DNA of 5,573 bases, from positions 1-5,573 of the forward strand of contig CAJONM010000200.1 in the NCBI GenBank assembly GCA_905235885.1. Direction: 5' to 3'. The stretch comes from an uncultured Clostridia bacterium. GTDB taxonomy: Bacteria > Bacillota > Clostridia > UBA1381. The position numbers were made by a program, and so were the translations under genes. A model generated the notes under the pieces. That model had not been told where the DNA came from and made no database searches. It saw nothing but the letters and a program-made list of their open reading frames with translations. How positions within the stretch are numbered: the first letter of the stretch is position 1; each line of letters opens with the position of its first letter. Of this stretch, positions 1 to 5,573 are shown one piece after another.

Positions 1-1
1 A

Positions 2-634
2 GGCTATGACGATGCCGGTCAGCTAACCGAAAAGGTAAGGCGCAAGCCGTATTCGGTGATCCTGCTCGATGAGATAGAGAAAGCGCATGCGGATGTGTAC
101 AACATATTCCTTCAGATATTGGATGACGGGCGTATTGCCGACAGTCATGGAAAAATAATCAATTTTGAAAACACGATAATCGTTATGACGACCAATGCAG
201 GAACAGAGTTTAACGGCGCAAAGACCGGATTTAACCGTGACGCGTCGGTAACGATGAAGGATAATGTCGAAAAGAGCCTGAAGGACTTTTTCCGACCCGA
301 ATTTCTCAACAGGATCGACGATGTTGTTATATTCAAGCCCCTTACGGAGCCGGAGCTTAAACAGATAATAGATCTGCTGCTTAAAAAGATCACCGACAAA
401 CTTTCGGAAAAGAATGTCACGCTTACGGTGACGGATGAGGCAAAGGAGCTTATACTCAAAACGGGCTATGACGCAAAATACGGAGCGCGTCCGTTAAAGC
501 GCGCCATACAGACGCTTATCGAGGACAAGCTCGCCGCGCTGTCGCTGACGGGAGAAATAAAAGAAGGAAGCGCAATAATATGCGACGATGCAGGAGATGA
601 AATTTCTGTATCGGTCGCATCAATCGCAGAGTAA
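2..634 (+). CDS. clpC: Clp protease ATP-binding subunit, ClpC/ClpE type (C-terminal part, 5' end outside window)
   Basis: This is the end of a Hsp100 AAA+ unfoldase that threads substrates into the ClpP peptidase in the cytoplasm. The frame is open from base 2, so the gene starts before the window; 210 residues are visible. In order they show the Walker B motif VILLDE (about residues 19-24, followed by IEKAH), sensor 1 in TTNAG (Asn65), a TGF tripeptide at 75-77, an arginine finger in FLNRID (Arg104) and sensor 2 in GARPLKR (Arg163), then the small C-terminal subdomain. All of this belongs to the second AAA+ module. The TGF loop lies where ClpC and ClpE carry their ClpP-docking loop; ClpB disaggregases lack that loop, so a proteolytic partner is more likely. 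The N-domain, first AAA+ module and middle region are not visible, so ClpC and ClpE cannot be separated and the symbol is tentative. The gene converges on hisIE, and its TAA stop at 632-634 runs into the shared terminator. Confidence 0.9.
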   Translation, partial: GYDDAGQLTEKVRRKPYSVILLDEIEKAHADVYNIFLQILDDGRIADSHGKIINFENTIIVMTTNAGTEFNGAKTGFNRDASVTMKDNVEKSLKDFFRPEFLNRIDDVVIFKPLTEPELKQIIDLLLKKITDKLSEKNVTLTVTDEAKELILKTGYDAKYGARPLKRAIQTLIEDKLAALSLTGEIKEGSAIICDDAGDEISVSVASIAE

Positions 635-670
635 AAAGATAAGAGGCTGAAAAAAGCCTCTTATCTTTTT
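633..670. terminator. Bidirectional Rho-independent terminator between convergent clp and hisIE genes
   Basis: A perfect 16-bp inverted repeat (633-648 pairs with 655-670) encloses a 6-nt loop. Each arm begins or ends with five A/T bases around a GC-rich core (AGCCTC), so the hairpin gives a stem plus a U-run on either strand. It lies between two convergent genes. It includes the last two bases of the clp stop codon and, in its right arm, the hisIE stop codon and its last two codons. It should end both transcripts. Confidence 0.9.
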
Positions 671-1302
671 GAAATCTCGTCAAATATATCGTCCCAGCTC
701 ATATCGTTGTCGGCAAGCATGACAGCTAAATGATACAAGAGATCTGCAGTTTCATACTTGATCTCGTCCTTACTTCTGTTCTTGCCGGCTATTACGACCT
801 CCGCCGCTTCCTCGCCGACTTTTTTAAGTATCTTATCCTCGCCTTTTTCAAAGAGATAGTTTGTATATGAGCCTTCCTCCGGATTGCTCCTACGGTCAGC
901 GATTATCCCAAACTCCTTCATGAGCGCGTCGCCGCGGAATGCGTTGTCCTCAACGAGCGCGTCGCCGTCTATTTTTCGATAGAAGCAGGTCCTGTTCCCG
1001 GTATGACACGCCGGACCCGTGGGCTTTGCAAGAACGAGAAGGCAGTCGCAGTCGCAGTCAACGCGTATCTCGCATACATTGAGGAAGTTGCCGCTCGTCT
1101 CGCCCTTTACCCACAGCTTGCCGCGTGAGCGCGAGAAAAAGGTCGCCTTGCCCGTTTGGAGAGTCATAGAAAGCGACTCCGCGTTCATGTACGCGGTCAT
1201 GAGAACTTCCTTTGTGGCTTCGTCCTGAACGACGGCAGGGACAAGCCCGTTACCGTCAAATTTTATCTTGTCGATTATATTTTCCATAGCTATGATGACC
1301 AT
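661..1302 (-). CDS. hisI: Bifunctional phosphoribosyl-AMP cyclohydrolase / phosphoribosyl-ATP pyrophosphatase HisIE
   Basis: This enzyme carries out steps 2 and 3 of histidine synthesis: HisE removes pyrophosphate from PR-ATP and HisI opens the adenine ring of PR-AMP. The 213-residue length fits the fused form. The HisI domain covers about residues 15-110 and has the metal motif DCDCDC (82-87), then GPACHTG (97-102) and Cys106, which together give the expected zinc cysteines (83, 99, 106) and acidic ligands (82, 84, 86). The HisE domain covers about 142-213 and shows EEGSYTNYL, then KVGEEAAEVVIAG (161-173), the metal-binding helix. The ATG at 1302 is chosen because AAAGGA (1312-1307) precedes it by 4 nt; an in-frame ATG at 1287 (MENIID) has no such site but would match the usual N-terminus of relatives. 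It is the last gene of the run, 17 nt after pgsA, and no other his gene is in view. The DCDCDC codons form a perfect hexanucleotide repeat. Confidence 0.96.
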   Translation of the reverse strand: MVIIAMENIIDKIKFDGNGLVPAVVQDEATKEVLMTAYMNAESLSMTLQTGKATFFSRSRGKLWVKGETSGNFLNVCEIRVDCDCDCLLVLAKPTGPACHTGNRTCFYRKIDGDALVEDNAFRGDALMKEFGIIADRRSNPEEGSYTNYLFEKGEDKILKKVGEEAAEVVIAGKNRSKDEIKYETADLLYHLAVMLADNDMSWDDIFDEISKR

Positions 1303-1306
1303 TAGA

Positions 1307-1312
1307 TCCTTT
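1307..1312 (-). promoter_or_regulatory. Ribosome binding site of hisIE
   Basis: AAAGGA is read on the - strand in the 17-nt gap after pgsA, 4 nt before the ATG at 1302. It supports that start over the ATG at 1287, which would be 19 nt away. Confidence 0.6.
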
Positions 1313-1319
1313 CACAAAA

Positions 1320-1868
1320 TTATTTAAATGATAAGAGTTTTCTGTTTTTCCATATATATTCAACGCCCGATATGAGAGTGAATATAACGGATATCCATAT
1401 AAGCATACTTGTTATGGTATTCGCCACATTTACCGGTATTATCGAAATGCACATCAACAGCAGCCCTGCAATTATCGCGATCATCTGCGACACCGTCTTG
1501 AATTTGCCCCAGAATGACGCGGCGATGACATTTCCGTCCGCTGCGGCGACAAGGCGGATGCCTGCTACCGCAAATTCTCTGCCCAGCACTATCATAAGCA
1601 CCCATGGCGATATGATCTGCTGGTATGTAAATACGAGAAGCGCGGCGGTCGTGAGCATTTTATCCGCAAGCGGATCGGCAAATTTCCCGAATGTGGTCAC
1701 AAGATTTTGTGAACGGGCGATATGCCCGTCAAGCGCGTCCGTCAGGGACGCTACAGCAAATATCACAAGTCCTGCTATTTTCGCCCATGTCGCGTCGATC
1801 ATGATAAATGCCATAAATATCGGCACCAGCACGACTCTCAACAGCGTAAGCTTGTTTGGTAAATTCAT
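1320..1868 (-). CDS. pgsA: CDP-diacylglycerol--glycerol-3-phosphate 3-phosphatidyltransferase
   Basis: This integral membrane enzyme transfers the phosphatidyl group from CDP-diacylglycerol to glycerol-3-phosphate, the committed step to phosphatidylglycerol and cardiolipin. The full CDP-alcohol phosphotransferase motif D-x2-D-G-x2-A-R-x8-G-x3-D-x3-D is present, with Asp44, Asp47, Gly48, Ala51, Arg52, Gly61, Asp65 and Asp69. The N-terminus MNLPNKLTLLR is typical of PgsA. About six hydrophobic segments are visible (near residues 10-25, 30-45, 72-90, 92-110, 127-145 and 150-168), followed by a basic tail, WKNRKLL. The length of 182 residues is normal. The ATG is preceded at 7 nt by a strong AAAGGAG site whose first base is the last base of the rimO stop codon, so translation is probably coupled to rimO. 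A related activity such as phosphatidylserine synthase is possible from the motif alone, but overall similarity and the rimO neighbour favour PgsA. Confidence 0.95.
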   Translation of the reverse strand: MNLPNKLTLLRVVLVPIFMAFIMIDATWAKIAGLVIFAVASLTDALDGHIARSQNLVTTFGKFADPLADKMLTTAALLVFTYQQIISPWVLMIVLGREFAVAGIRLVAAADGNVIAASFWGKFKTVSQMIAIIAGLLLMCISIIPVNVANTITSMLIWISVIFTLISGVEYIWKNRKLLSFK

Positions 1869-1875
1869 AAAACTA

Positions 1876-1882
1876 CTCCTTT
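1876..1882 (-). promoter_or_regulatory. Ribosome binding site of pgsA overlapping the rimO stop codon
   Basis: On the - strand the rimO stop TGA (1884-1882) runs directly into AAAGGAG (1882-1876), with 7 nt to the pgsA ATG. Ribosomes finishing rimO would sit on the pgsA initiation site, so the two genes are probably translationally coupled. Confidence 0.8.
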
Positions 1883-3207
1883 CAAATTCTTTCTCCGCTC
1901 AGATCATATTCGGACGCGTCGACTATCCTTACATTGATTATATCGCCGTTTCGGACGATCTCCTCGGTACCGAAATATATTTTTCCGTCAACATCTATGC
2001 TGTCGCCTCTGCCTCTGCCGTAGAAGAGGAACGAGTCATCGTCATATCCTTCGACAATGACCTCCATGGTCTTGCCGATCTTGGCTCTGTTAAGTTCAAG
2101 GGATATACCCTGCTGAAGCTGCATCAAAGCGTCTCTTCGCGCTTGTTTTATGTCCTCGTCTATCTGCTGCTCAAATTCAGCCGCAGGCGTTCCTTCCTCT
2201 TGAGAGTATGTGAAAACGCCCATTCTGTCAAACCGCATACGGCGGACAAAATCATACAGTTTATCAAAATGCTCATCCGTCTCACCCGGAAAGCCCACGA
2301 TTATAGATGTTCGGATATAGCAGCCGGGCAGTGCCTTGCGTATATATGCGATCTTCTTTTCGATCTCCTCGCAGGTCGTACGGCGTGCCATACGGCGCAG
2401 AATATAATCATCCGCGTGCTGGACGGGCATATCTATATAGCGGCAAATCTTATCGTGCCGCGCCATGGTGTCTATAAGCTCCTCTGTTATCGCCTCAGGA
2501 TAGAAGTAATGAACTCTTATCCACTCTATGCCGTTTATCGTAACAAGCTCTTCAAGCAGCTTGGCAAGGCTTGTGCCTATGTCCGCTCCGTATCTGGTCG
2601 TGTCCTGAGCGATAAGAATAAGCTCCTTTACGCCGCTTTCGGCAAGCTGCACCGCATCTTCTTTAATATCGGCAATGCTGCGGCTCCTGAAATGTCCGCG
2701 GATCTTGGGGATGGCGCAGTATGTGCAGTTGTTGTCACAGCCGTCGGCGATCTTGAGATATGCCGTATACGGTGGAGTGAGTAATATGCGCGGTATGGCG
2801 CATATTGGAGTACGGTTTATGTTGCCGCATATGACGGGAGTATTGTCGCTGTCAAATGATCGGGCGATGATCTCGGCTATGCGGTCATAATCACCCGTTC
2901 CGAGAACGGCATCGACCTCCGGCAGCTCGCTAAGAATATCATTTGAATAACGCTCCGCAAGGCAGCCGGTCACTATCAGCTTTTTGCACGAGCCGATCTC
3001 CTTATATTGTGCCATTTCAAGGATCGCGTCGATCGATTCCTGCTTGGCGCTGTCTATAAATCCACAAGTGTTTACTATAATAATATCGGCGTTCTCAGGC
3101 TCGGATACGGTGATATGACCATTTTGGGCAAGAATGGCGAGCATCGTTTCCGCATCCGTCTGATTTTTAGCGCAGCCGAGCGAAACAAGTCCTATTTTAT
3201 ATGTCAT
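1882..3207 (-). CDS. rimO: Ribosomal protein S12 methylthiotransferase RimO
   Basis: This radical SAM enzyme adds a methylthio group to a conserved aspartate of ribosomal protein S12. The 441 residues hold the three domains of the family. The N-terminal methylthiotransferase domain has the auxiliary-cluster cysteines Cys12 (SLGCAKN), Cys48 (NTCGF) and Cys82 (TGCLAER). The radical SAM core has Cys157-x3-Cys161-x2-Cys164 (GCDNNCTYC), followed by AIPKIRGHFRSRS. The C-terminal TRAM domain begins near residue 375. LGCAKN instead of the YGCQMN of MiaB, together with YFYPEAI and DMPVQH, points to RimO rather than the tRNA enzymes MiaB or MtaB. Two ATG codons are adjacent (3210 and 3207). The second lies 6 nt from GGAGG and is preferred; the first is only 3 nt away. 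The start lies inside the end of recX, an 11-nt overlap. The stop overlaps the pgsA ribosome binding site. Confidence 0.96.
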   Translation of the reverse strand: MTYKIGLVSLGCAKNQTDAETMLAILAQNGHITVSEPENADIIIVNTCGFIDSAKQESIDAILEMAQYKEIGSCKKLIVTGCLAERYSNDILSELPEVDAVLGTGDYDRIAEIIARSFDSDNTPVICGNINRTPICAIPRILLTPPYTAYLKIADGCDNNCTYCAIPKIRGHFRSRSIADIKEDAVQLAESGVKELILIAQDTTRYGADIGTSLAKLLEELVTINGIEWIRVHYFYPEAITEELIDTMARHDKICRYIDMPVQHADDYILRRMARRTTCEEIEKKIAYIRKALPGCYIRTSIIVGFPGETDEHFDKLYDFVRRMRFDRMGVFTYSQEEGTPAAEFEQQIDEDIKQARRDALMQLQQGISLELNRAKIGKTMEVIVEGYDDDSFLFYGRGRGDSIDVDGKIYFGTEEIVRNGDIINVRIVDASEYDLSGERI

Positions 3208-3676
3208 CATGATCCTCCAGACGCTCCAATGCGTTTTTTATATCATATATGTCATACCCTCTGTATATCAGAAAGCGTATACATTTTTGCTTGTTTTTTT
3301 GGGAATGGTCGCCGCCGAGCTTCTTTTCGGCAAGCCGCGCGAGATTATCCGCTTCTTTTTCGCTGTCCGTCTCAGACAGGGCAAGCTCTATATATTCATC
3401 GTCTATACCCAGCACGCGCAGCTCCTGCTTTATGCGGTGTCTGCCATAGCATTTGAGCGTCAAGAGATCATGCGCCTTGCGTATGGCGTAGTCGCGGTCA
3501 TCGACAAACTTGTATTGTCGGCAAAATTCAAGCGTTTCTTCTATAAACTCATCGCTTGCCCCGGCGCGGCGCAGCTTATCCGACAGCTCCTTTTCCGAAT
3601 GTGCGCGGAACTCCAAAAGGCGGAGAGCCTTTTCCTTTACGGCTTCATATGTCAAAAGAGGCTTACTTTTTTTCAT
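3197..3676 (-). CDS. recX: Regulatory protein RecX
   Basis: RecX binds RecA and its nucleoprotein filament and modulates recombination and the SOS response. The 159 residues are almost all charged helices, as in the family's three tandem three-helix modules. These fall at roughly residues 11-58 (with LEFRAHSEKELSDKL and ending FVDDRDYA), 59-104 (with YGRHRIKQELRVLGID) and 105-155 (with IRFLIYRGYDIYDI). FVDDRDYA and GRHRIKQELRVLGI match the most conserved RecX stretches. The ATG shares the four bases ATGA (3676-3673) with the stop of the upstream HD gene. No good Shine-Dalgarno sequence is seen ahead of it, so translation probably depends on coupling. Its 3' end overlaps rimO. recA is not in the window, although recX often lies near it in other bacteria. 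Confidence 0.9.
   Translation of the reverse strand: MKKSKPLLTYEAVKEKALRLLEFRAHSEKELSDKLRRAGASDEFIEETLEFCRQYKFVDDRDYAIRKAHDLLTLKCYGRHRIKQELRVLGIDDEYIELALSETDSEKEADNLARLAEKKLGGDHSQKNKQKCIRFLIYRGYDIYDIKNALERLEDHDDI
3214..3218 (-). promoter_or_regulatory. Ribosome binding site of rimO inside recX
   Basis: GGAGG is read on the - strand within the last codons of recX. It is 3 nt from the first ATG (3210) and 6 nt from the second (3207), which favours the second as the start of rimO. Confidence 0.75.
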
Positions 3677-4863
3677 ATTTCATAATACCCGAATGGGATC
3701 CCAAAATCTATGCCGCCTATGACCTTATCCTTATAATGCTCGCGCAAGGAGCTGTAGCCGTTCTTCATCTGTTCGGAACGAATGCCGAACGAAAGCGAAA
3801 GGTACGCTTCAAGATACGCCGATAAATGGTCGCAGCCGCGTATTATCTGCCCGTCGAGAGGGTTATATTTGTCATTGTTGTATTTTTCGTTTATCTCATC
3901 CGATGTCACCGTGCGGCATTTCCCGTTCAGTATTATCTTTGAGTCAAATTCATTGACGGTATAATATTCTATCTGATTGTGCCACTCTTCGGGGAGCATG
4001 GGATAAACTATCGAGTGCATCTGCTCATGCTCTATTTCGCTGAGTATCTCGCCAAGCCCCTCAACGGATTTTTTTATGGGCGATACGATGTCGCGCGTGA
4101 GCGCTTCGGGAAGGTCATGGAACAGTCCGCAGAAGAAGTTGTTTACAAGCCTTGATTTGCAAGGACTGTCAAGCTCCAATGTCATAAAATATGACAGCAG
4201 AGCTACAACAAGCATATGCCCCATAACGAATGTCTGAGGCAGACGAACAGCCTTTGCCCATCGCATCTGGTATCTGAGCTTACCTATGAGATTGCAGAAA
4301 TCCTGAAGGAACGCGTCGCGCTCAAAGCGCGTAAAACCGTCGAATGTGTTGCATTTCTTCATATTTTCGAGCGTTTCCGACTTTACCTCCTCAATGTCGT
4401 ATGTCTCCCTGTTCATCGGATATATTATGTTAAATTCCCAGCTGCTGGCGCAGTAATGCGCCGCCTTTAATATTTTTCTTTCCAGAACTGCATAGTCCGG
4501 CTCTGTCAGATATCGTTTCATGCGCTCAAAGAAGTCGCCGCCGATACCCTTCATATCCGGCTCAAGCTGATCCAATACCCATTTATCTATCTGAGGGCCT
4601 TTTTCTCTTACCAGCTTATGATATATTGGCGGTTTTATGTCGGTCAGTATGCTGCGGTGGAAAAACTCCGTTATTCCGCCCTCGATAAGCTTTTGCATAT
4701 CCACATGATCCTCACCCTCGCATTTGGCAAGGACAAAGGCGTAAAACATTTTGTGCGCCTGCTTGTCAAGCTCGGTAAAGCCTGTGTACGGACGAATATG
4801 ATCGTTCCAGCGCTGTATCGAAGCTGTTTCGTATATGAGGTTTAAAAGTGATCTCTTAATCAT
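3673..4863 (-). CDS. Tandem HD-domain protein, YfbR-like phosphohydrolase family, function unknown
   Basis: The protein has 396 residues counted from the ATG at 4863. The C-terminal half has the pattern of YfbR-type HD nucleotidases: RW at 201-202, His216 (VMGH), His249-Asp250 followed by LPEALTRDI (Glu253, Asp258) and SPIK, and Asp345 in RGCDHLSAYLE. These residues correspond to the metal ligands and catalytic glutamate of YfbR, a 5'-deoxynucleotidase. The N-terminal half repeats the layout: RW at 18-19, His37 (KQAH), His69 in FFHRSILTDIKPPI, and His136 in ILKAAHYCASSWE. There the HD aspartate is Arg70, the catalytic glutamate is missing and the last aspartate is histidine, so this copy is probably not catalytic. 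There is no signal peptide or membrane segment, so it is cytoplasmic. The substrate is unknown; a nucleotide phosphate is a guess from the family. A TTG at 4869 is in frame but too close to GGAG (4874-4871); the ATG is 7 nt from it. The gene overlaps recX by 4 nt. Confidence 0.85.
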   Translation of the reverse strand: MIKRSLLNLIYETASIQRWNDHIRPYTGFTELDKQAHKMFYAFVLAKCEGEDHVDMQKLIEGGITEFFHRSILTDIKPPIYHKLVREKGPQIDKWVLDQLEPDMKGIGGDFFERMKRYLTEPDYAVLERKILKAAHYCASSWEFNIIYPMNRETYDIEEVKSETLENMKKCNTFDGFTRFERDAFLQDFCNLIGKLRYQMRWAKAVRLPQTFVMGHMLVVALLSYFMTLELDSPCKSRLVNNFFCGLFHDLPEALTRDIVSPIKKSVEGLGEILSEIEHEQMHSIVYPMLPEEWHNQIEYYTVNEFDSKIILNGKCRTVTSDEINEKYNNDKYNPLDGQIIRGCDHLSAYLEAYLSLSFGIRSEQMKNGYSSLREHYKDKVIGGIDFGIPFGYYEI

Positions 4864-4870
4864 AATCAAT

Positions 4871-4874
4871 CTCC
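4871..4874 (-). promoter_or_regulatory. Ribosome binding site of the HD-domain gene
   Basis: GGAG is read on the - strand 7 nt before the ATG at 4863. It is only 1 nt from the alternative TTG at 4869, so it decides the start in favour of the ATG. Confidence 0.65.
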
Positions 4875-4878
4875 ATTC

Positions 4879-4906
4879 TGCCGCTCTGCGGCATATCCCC
4901 GTATGC
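4879..4906 (-). other. Two small overlapping hairpins in the ilvA-HD gene spacer
   Basis: The 51-nt spacer contains a 6-bp stem with a 3-nt loop (4879-4884 with 4888-4893) and a 5-bp stem with a 6-nt loop (4891-4895 with 4902-4906). They share bases 4891-4893, so both cannot form fully at once. Neither is followed by a U-run on the - strand, so they do not look like a terminator for ilvA. They sit just ahead of the HD gene's ribosome binding site. Such short stems can occur by chance. Confidence 0.3.
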
Positions 4907-4914
4907 TTTTTCTG

Positions 4915-5573
4915 TTATTCCAATGTGATCCTATATCCTGCATCGGATAAAGCCTGTATCACCTGTTTGCCGTGATCGGTGCCGCCGACCTCGCAGGCAA
5001 TATGTATAATAGCCTCGTTCGGGTCAAGCTCCGCGCTCATGCGGTCGTGCTGGACCATTACGATATTTGCGTTCGCGTCGCTGAGAACGCGCGAAAGATG
5101 CTCAAGGCTGCCGGGAAGGTCGAGCAATGTGGTGCGGAATTTGATCTTCCGTCCGCGGGATGAAAGACCAAGCTCTATTATTCTTGCGATAAACGAAACA
5201 TCTATGTTACCGCCGGACAATACGCATACCGTCTTTTGCCCCTTAACATCTATCTTGCTCGACAGAACAGCTGCCAGTGTCGCTGCTCCGGCAGGCTCAA
5301 CGACCTGCTTTGTGCGTTCGATAAGCAGCAGTATAGCCTCGGAGATCTCCGCGTCCGATACAGTAACTACATCGTCGGCGTACTTGTTTATAAGCTCTAC
5401 AGTATGTACGCCCGGATTTTTTACCGATATACCGTCGGCTATCGTAAGGGATGTTTCTGTCTTGCAATGCTTTTTTGCCTTAAACGAGTTTGCTATTGCC
5501 GGTGCGCCCTCCGCCTGCACGCCTATGACCTTAACGCGCGGATTTATCTGCTTTATGCACGCGGCGATCCCGG
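4915..5573 (-). CDS. ilvA: Threonine ammonia-lyase (threonine dehydratase), C-terminal part, 5' end outside window
   Basis: This PLP enzyme deaminates threonine to 2-oxobutanoate, the first step of isoleucine synthesis, or acts in threonine catabolism. The frame is open to the right edge, so the start, with the PLP lysine and the glycine-rich phosphate loop, is not seen; 218 residues are visible. The visible part contains VKVIGVQAEGAPA (13-25), EPAGAA (92-97) and SGGNID (119-124), whose serine in this fold contacts the PLP pyridine nitrogen. A single ACT domain follows (about 145-218; FRTTLLDLPGSLEHLSRVL). One short ACT domain rather than the two long ACT-like repeats of the E. coli biosynthetic enzyme suggests the roughly 400-residue form common in Firmicutes. 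That form may be feedback- or ligand-controlled, but the effector cannot be read from sequence. It is followed after 51 nt by the HD gene on the same strand with no clear terminator. Confidence 0.93.
   Translation of the reverse strand, partial: GIAACIKQINPRVKVIGVQAEGAPAIANSFKAKKHCKTETSLTIADGISVKNPGVHTVELINKYADDVVTVSDAEISEAILLLIERTKQVVEPAGAATLAAVLSSKIDVKGQKTVCVLSGGNIDVSFIARIIELGLSSRGRKIKFRTTLLDLPGSLEHLSRVLSDANANIVMVQHDRMSAELDPNEAIIHIACEVGGTDHGKQVIQALSDAGYRITLE

Noticed and set aside
56..634. GTG at 56 as the start of a short independent AAA+ fragment
   Set aside because: The frame stays open upstream to base 2 and encodes the conserved GYDDAGQLTEKVRRKPYS lead-in to Walker B. The gene is simply cut by the window edge.
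1372..2784. Long + strand open frame of 470 codons opposite pgsA and rimO
   Set aside because: It is antisense to two confidently identified genes, has no ribosome binding site, and its translation resembles no family I recognise. It is explained by codon use on the - strand.
3209..3685. + strand open frame of 158 codons opposite recX
   Set aside because: It mirrors recX almost exactly and has no support of its own. It is a shadow of the antisense frame.
4891..4911. Possible + strand terminator (5-bp stem followed by TTTTT)
   Set aside because: The stem is too short and AU-rich, and no + strand gene ends nearby.
4915..5520. GTG at 5520 as the start of a short ACT-domain protein
   Set aside because: The 17 codons upstream encode conserved threonine dehydratase sequence (for example NPRVKVIG) in the same frame to the window edge. 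This is a partial ilvA.

Overview
The window looks like ordinary chromosome from a low-to-mid GC Firmicute, most likely a member of Clostridia. This rests on AGGAGG-type ribosome binding sites, a tightly packed rimO-pgsA pair, a fused HisIE, and a Clp ATPase of the ClpC/ClpE type that carries a ClpP-docking loop. I cannot name a genus. No mobile element, CRISPR array, tRNA, rRNA or phage gene is visible.

Layout. On the + strand, bases 2-634 hold the C-terminal part of a Clp ATPase whose start lies before the window. A strong bidirectional terminator (633-670) separates it from everything else. All remaining genes are on the - strand and are read from right to left. They are the 3' part of a threonine ammonia-lyase (ilvA, 5573-4915), a two-lobed HD-domain phosphohydrolase-like protein (4863-3673), recX (3676-3197), rimO (3207-1882), pgsA (1868-1320) and hisIE (1302-661). 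Spacing from the HD gene to hisIE is very tight: a 4-nt ATGA overlap, an 11-14 nt overlap, then gaps of 13 and 17 nt. These five genes are probably one transcript with translational coupling, ending at the shared terminator. A 51-nt spacer with small hairpins but no convincing terminator separates ilvA from the HD gene, so ilvA may feed into the same transcript.

The genes do not form one pathway. They combine amino-acid metabolism (IlvA for isoleucine, HisIE for histidine), phospholipid synthesis (PgsA), ribosomal protein S12 modification (RimO), control of RecA (RecX) and an uncharacterised HD protein. rimO-pgsA often sits near cinA-recA in Firmicutes. Here recX precedes rimO and hisIE follows pgsA, with no cinA or recA in view.

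I did not find a clearly new biological system. The observation most worth following is the HD protein. It appears to be an internal duplication in which the C-terminal copy keeps a complete YfbR-like metal site and the N-terminal copy has the same spacing but altered ligands. Secondary points are the terminator that shares bases with both flanking stop codons, and a perfect triple GACTGC repeat that encodes the HisI metal-binding motif.
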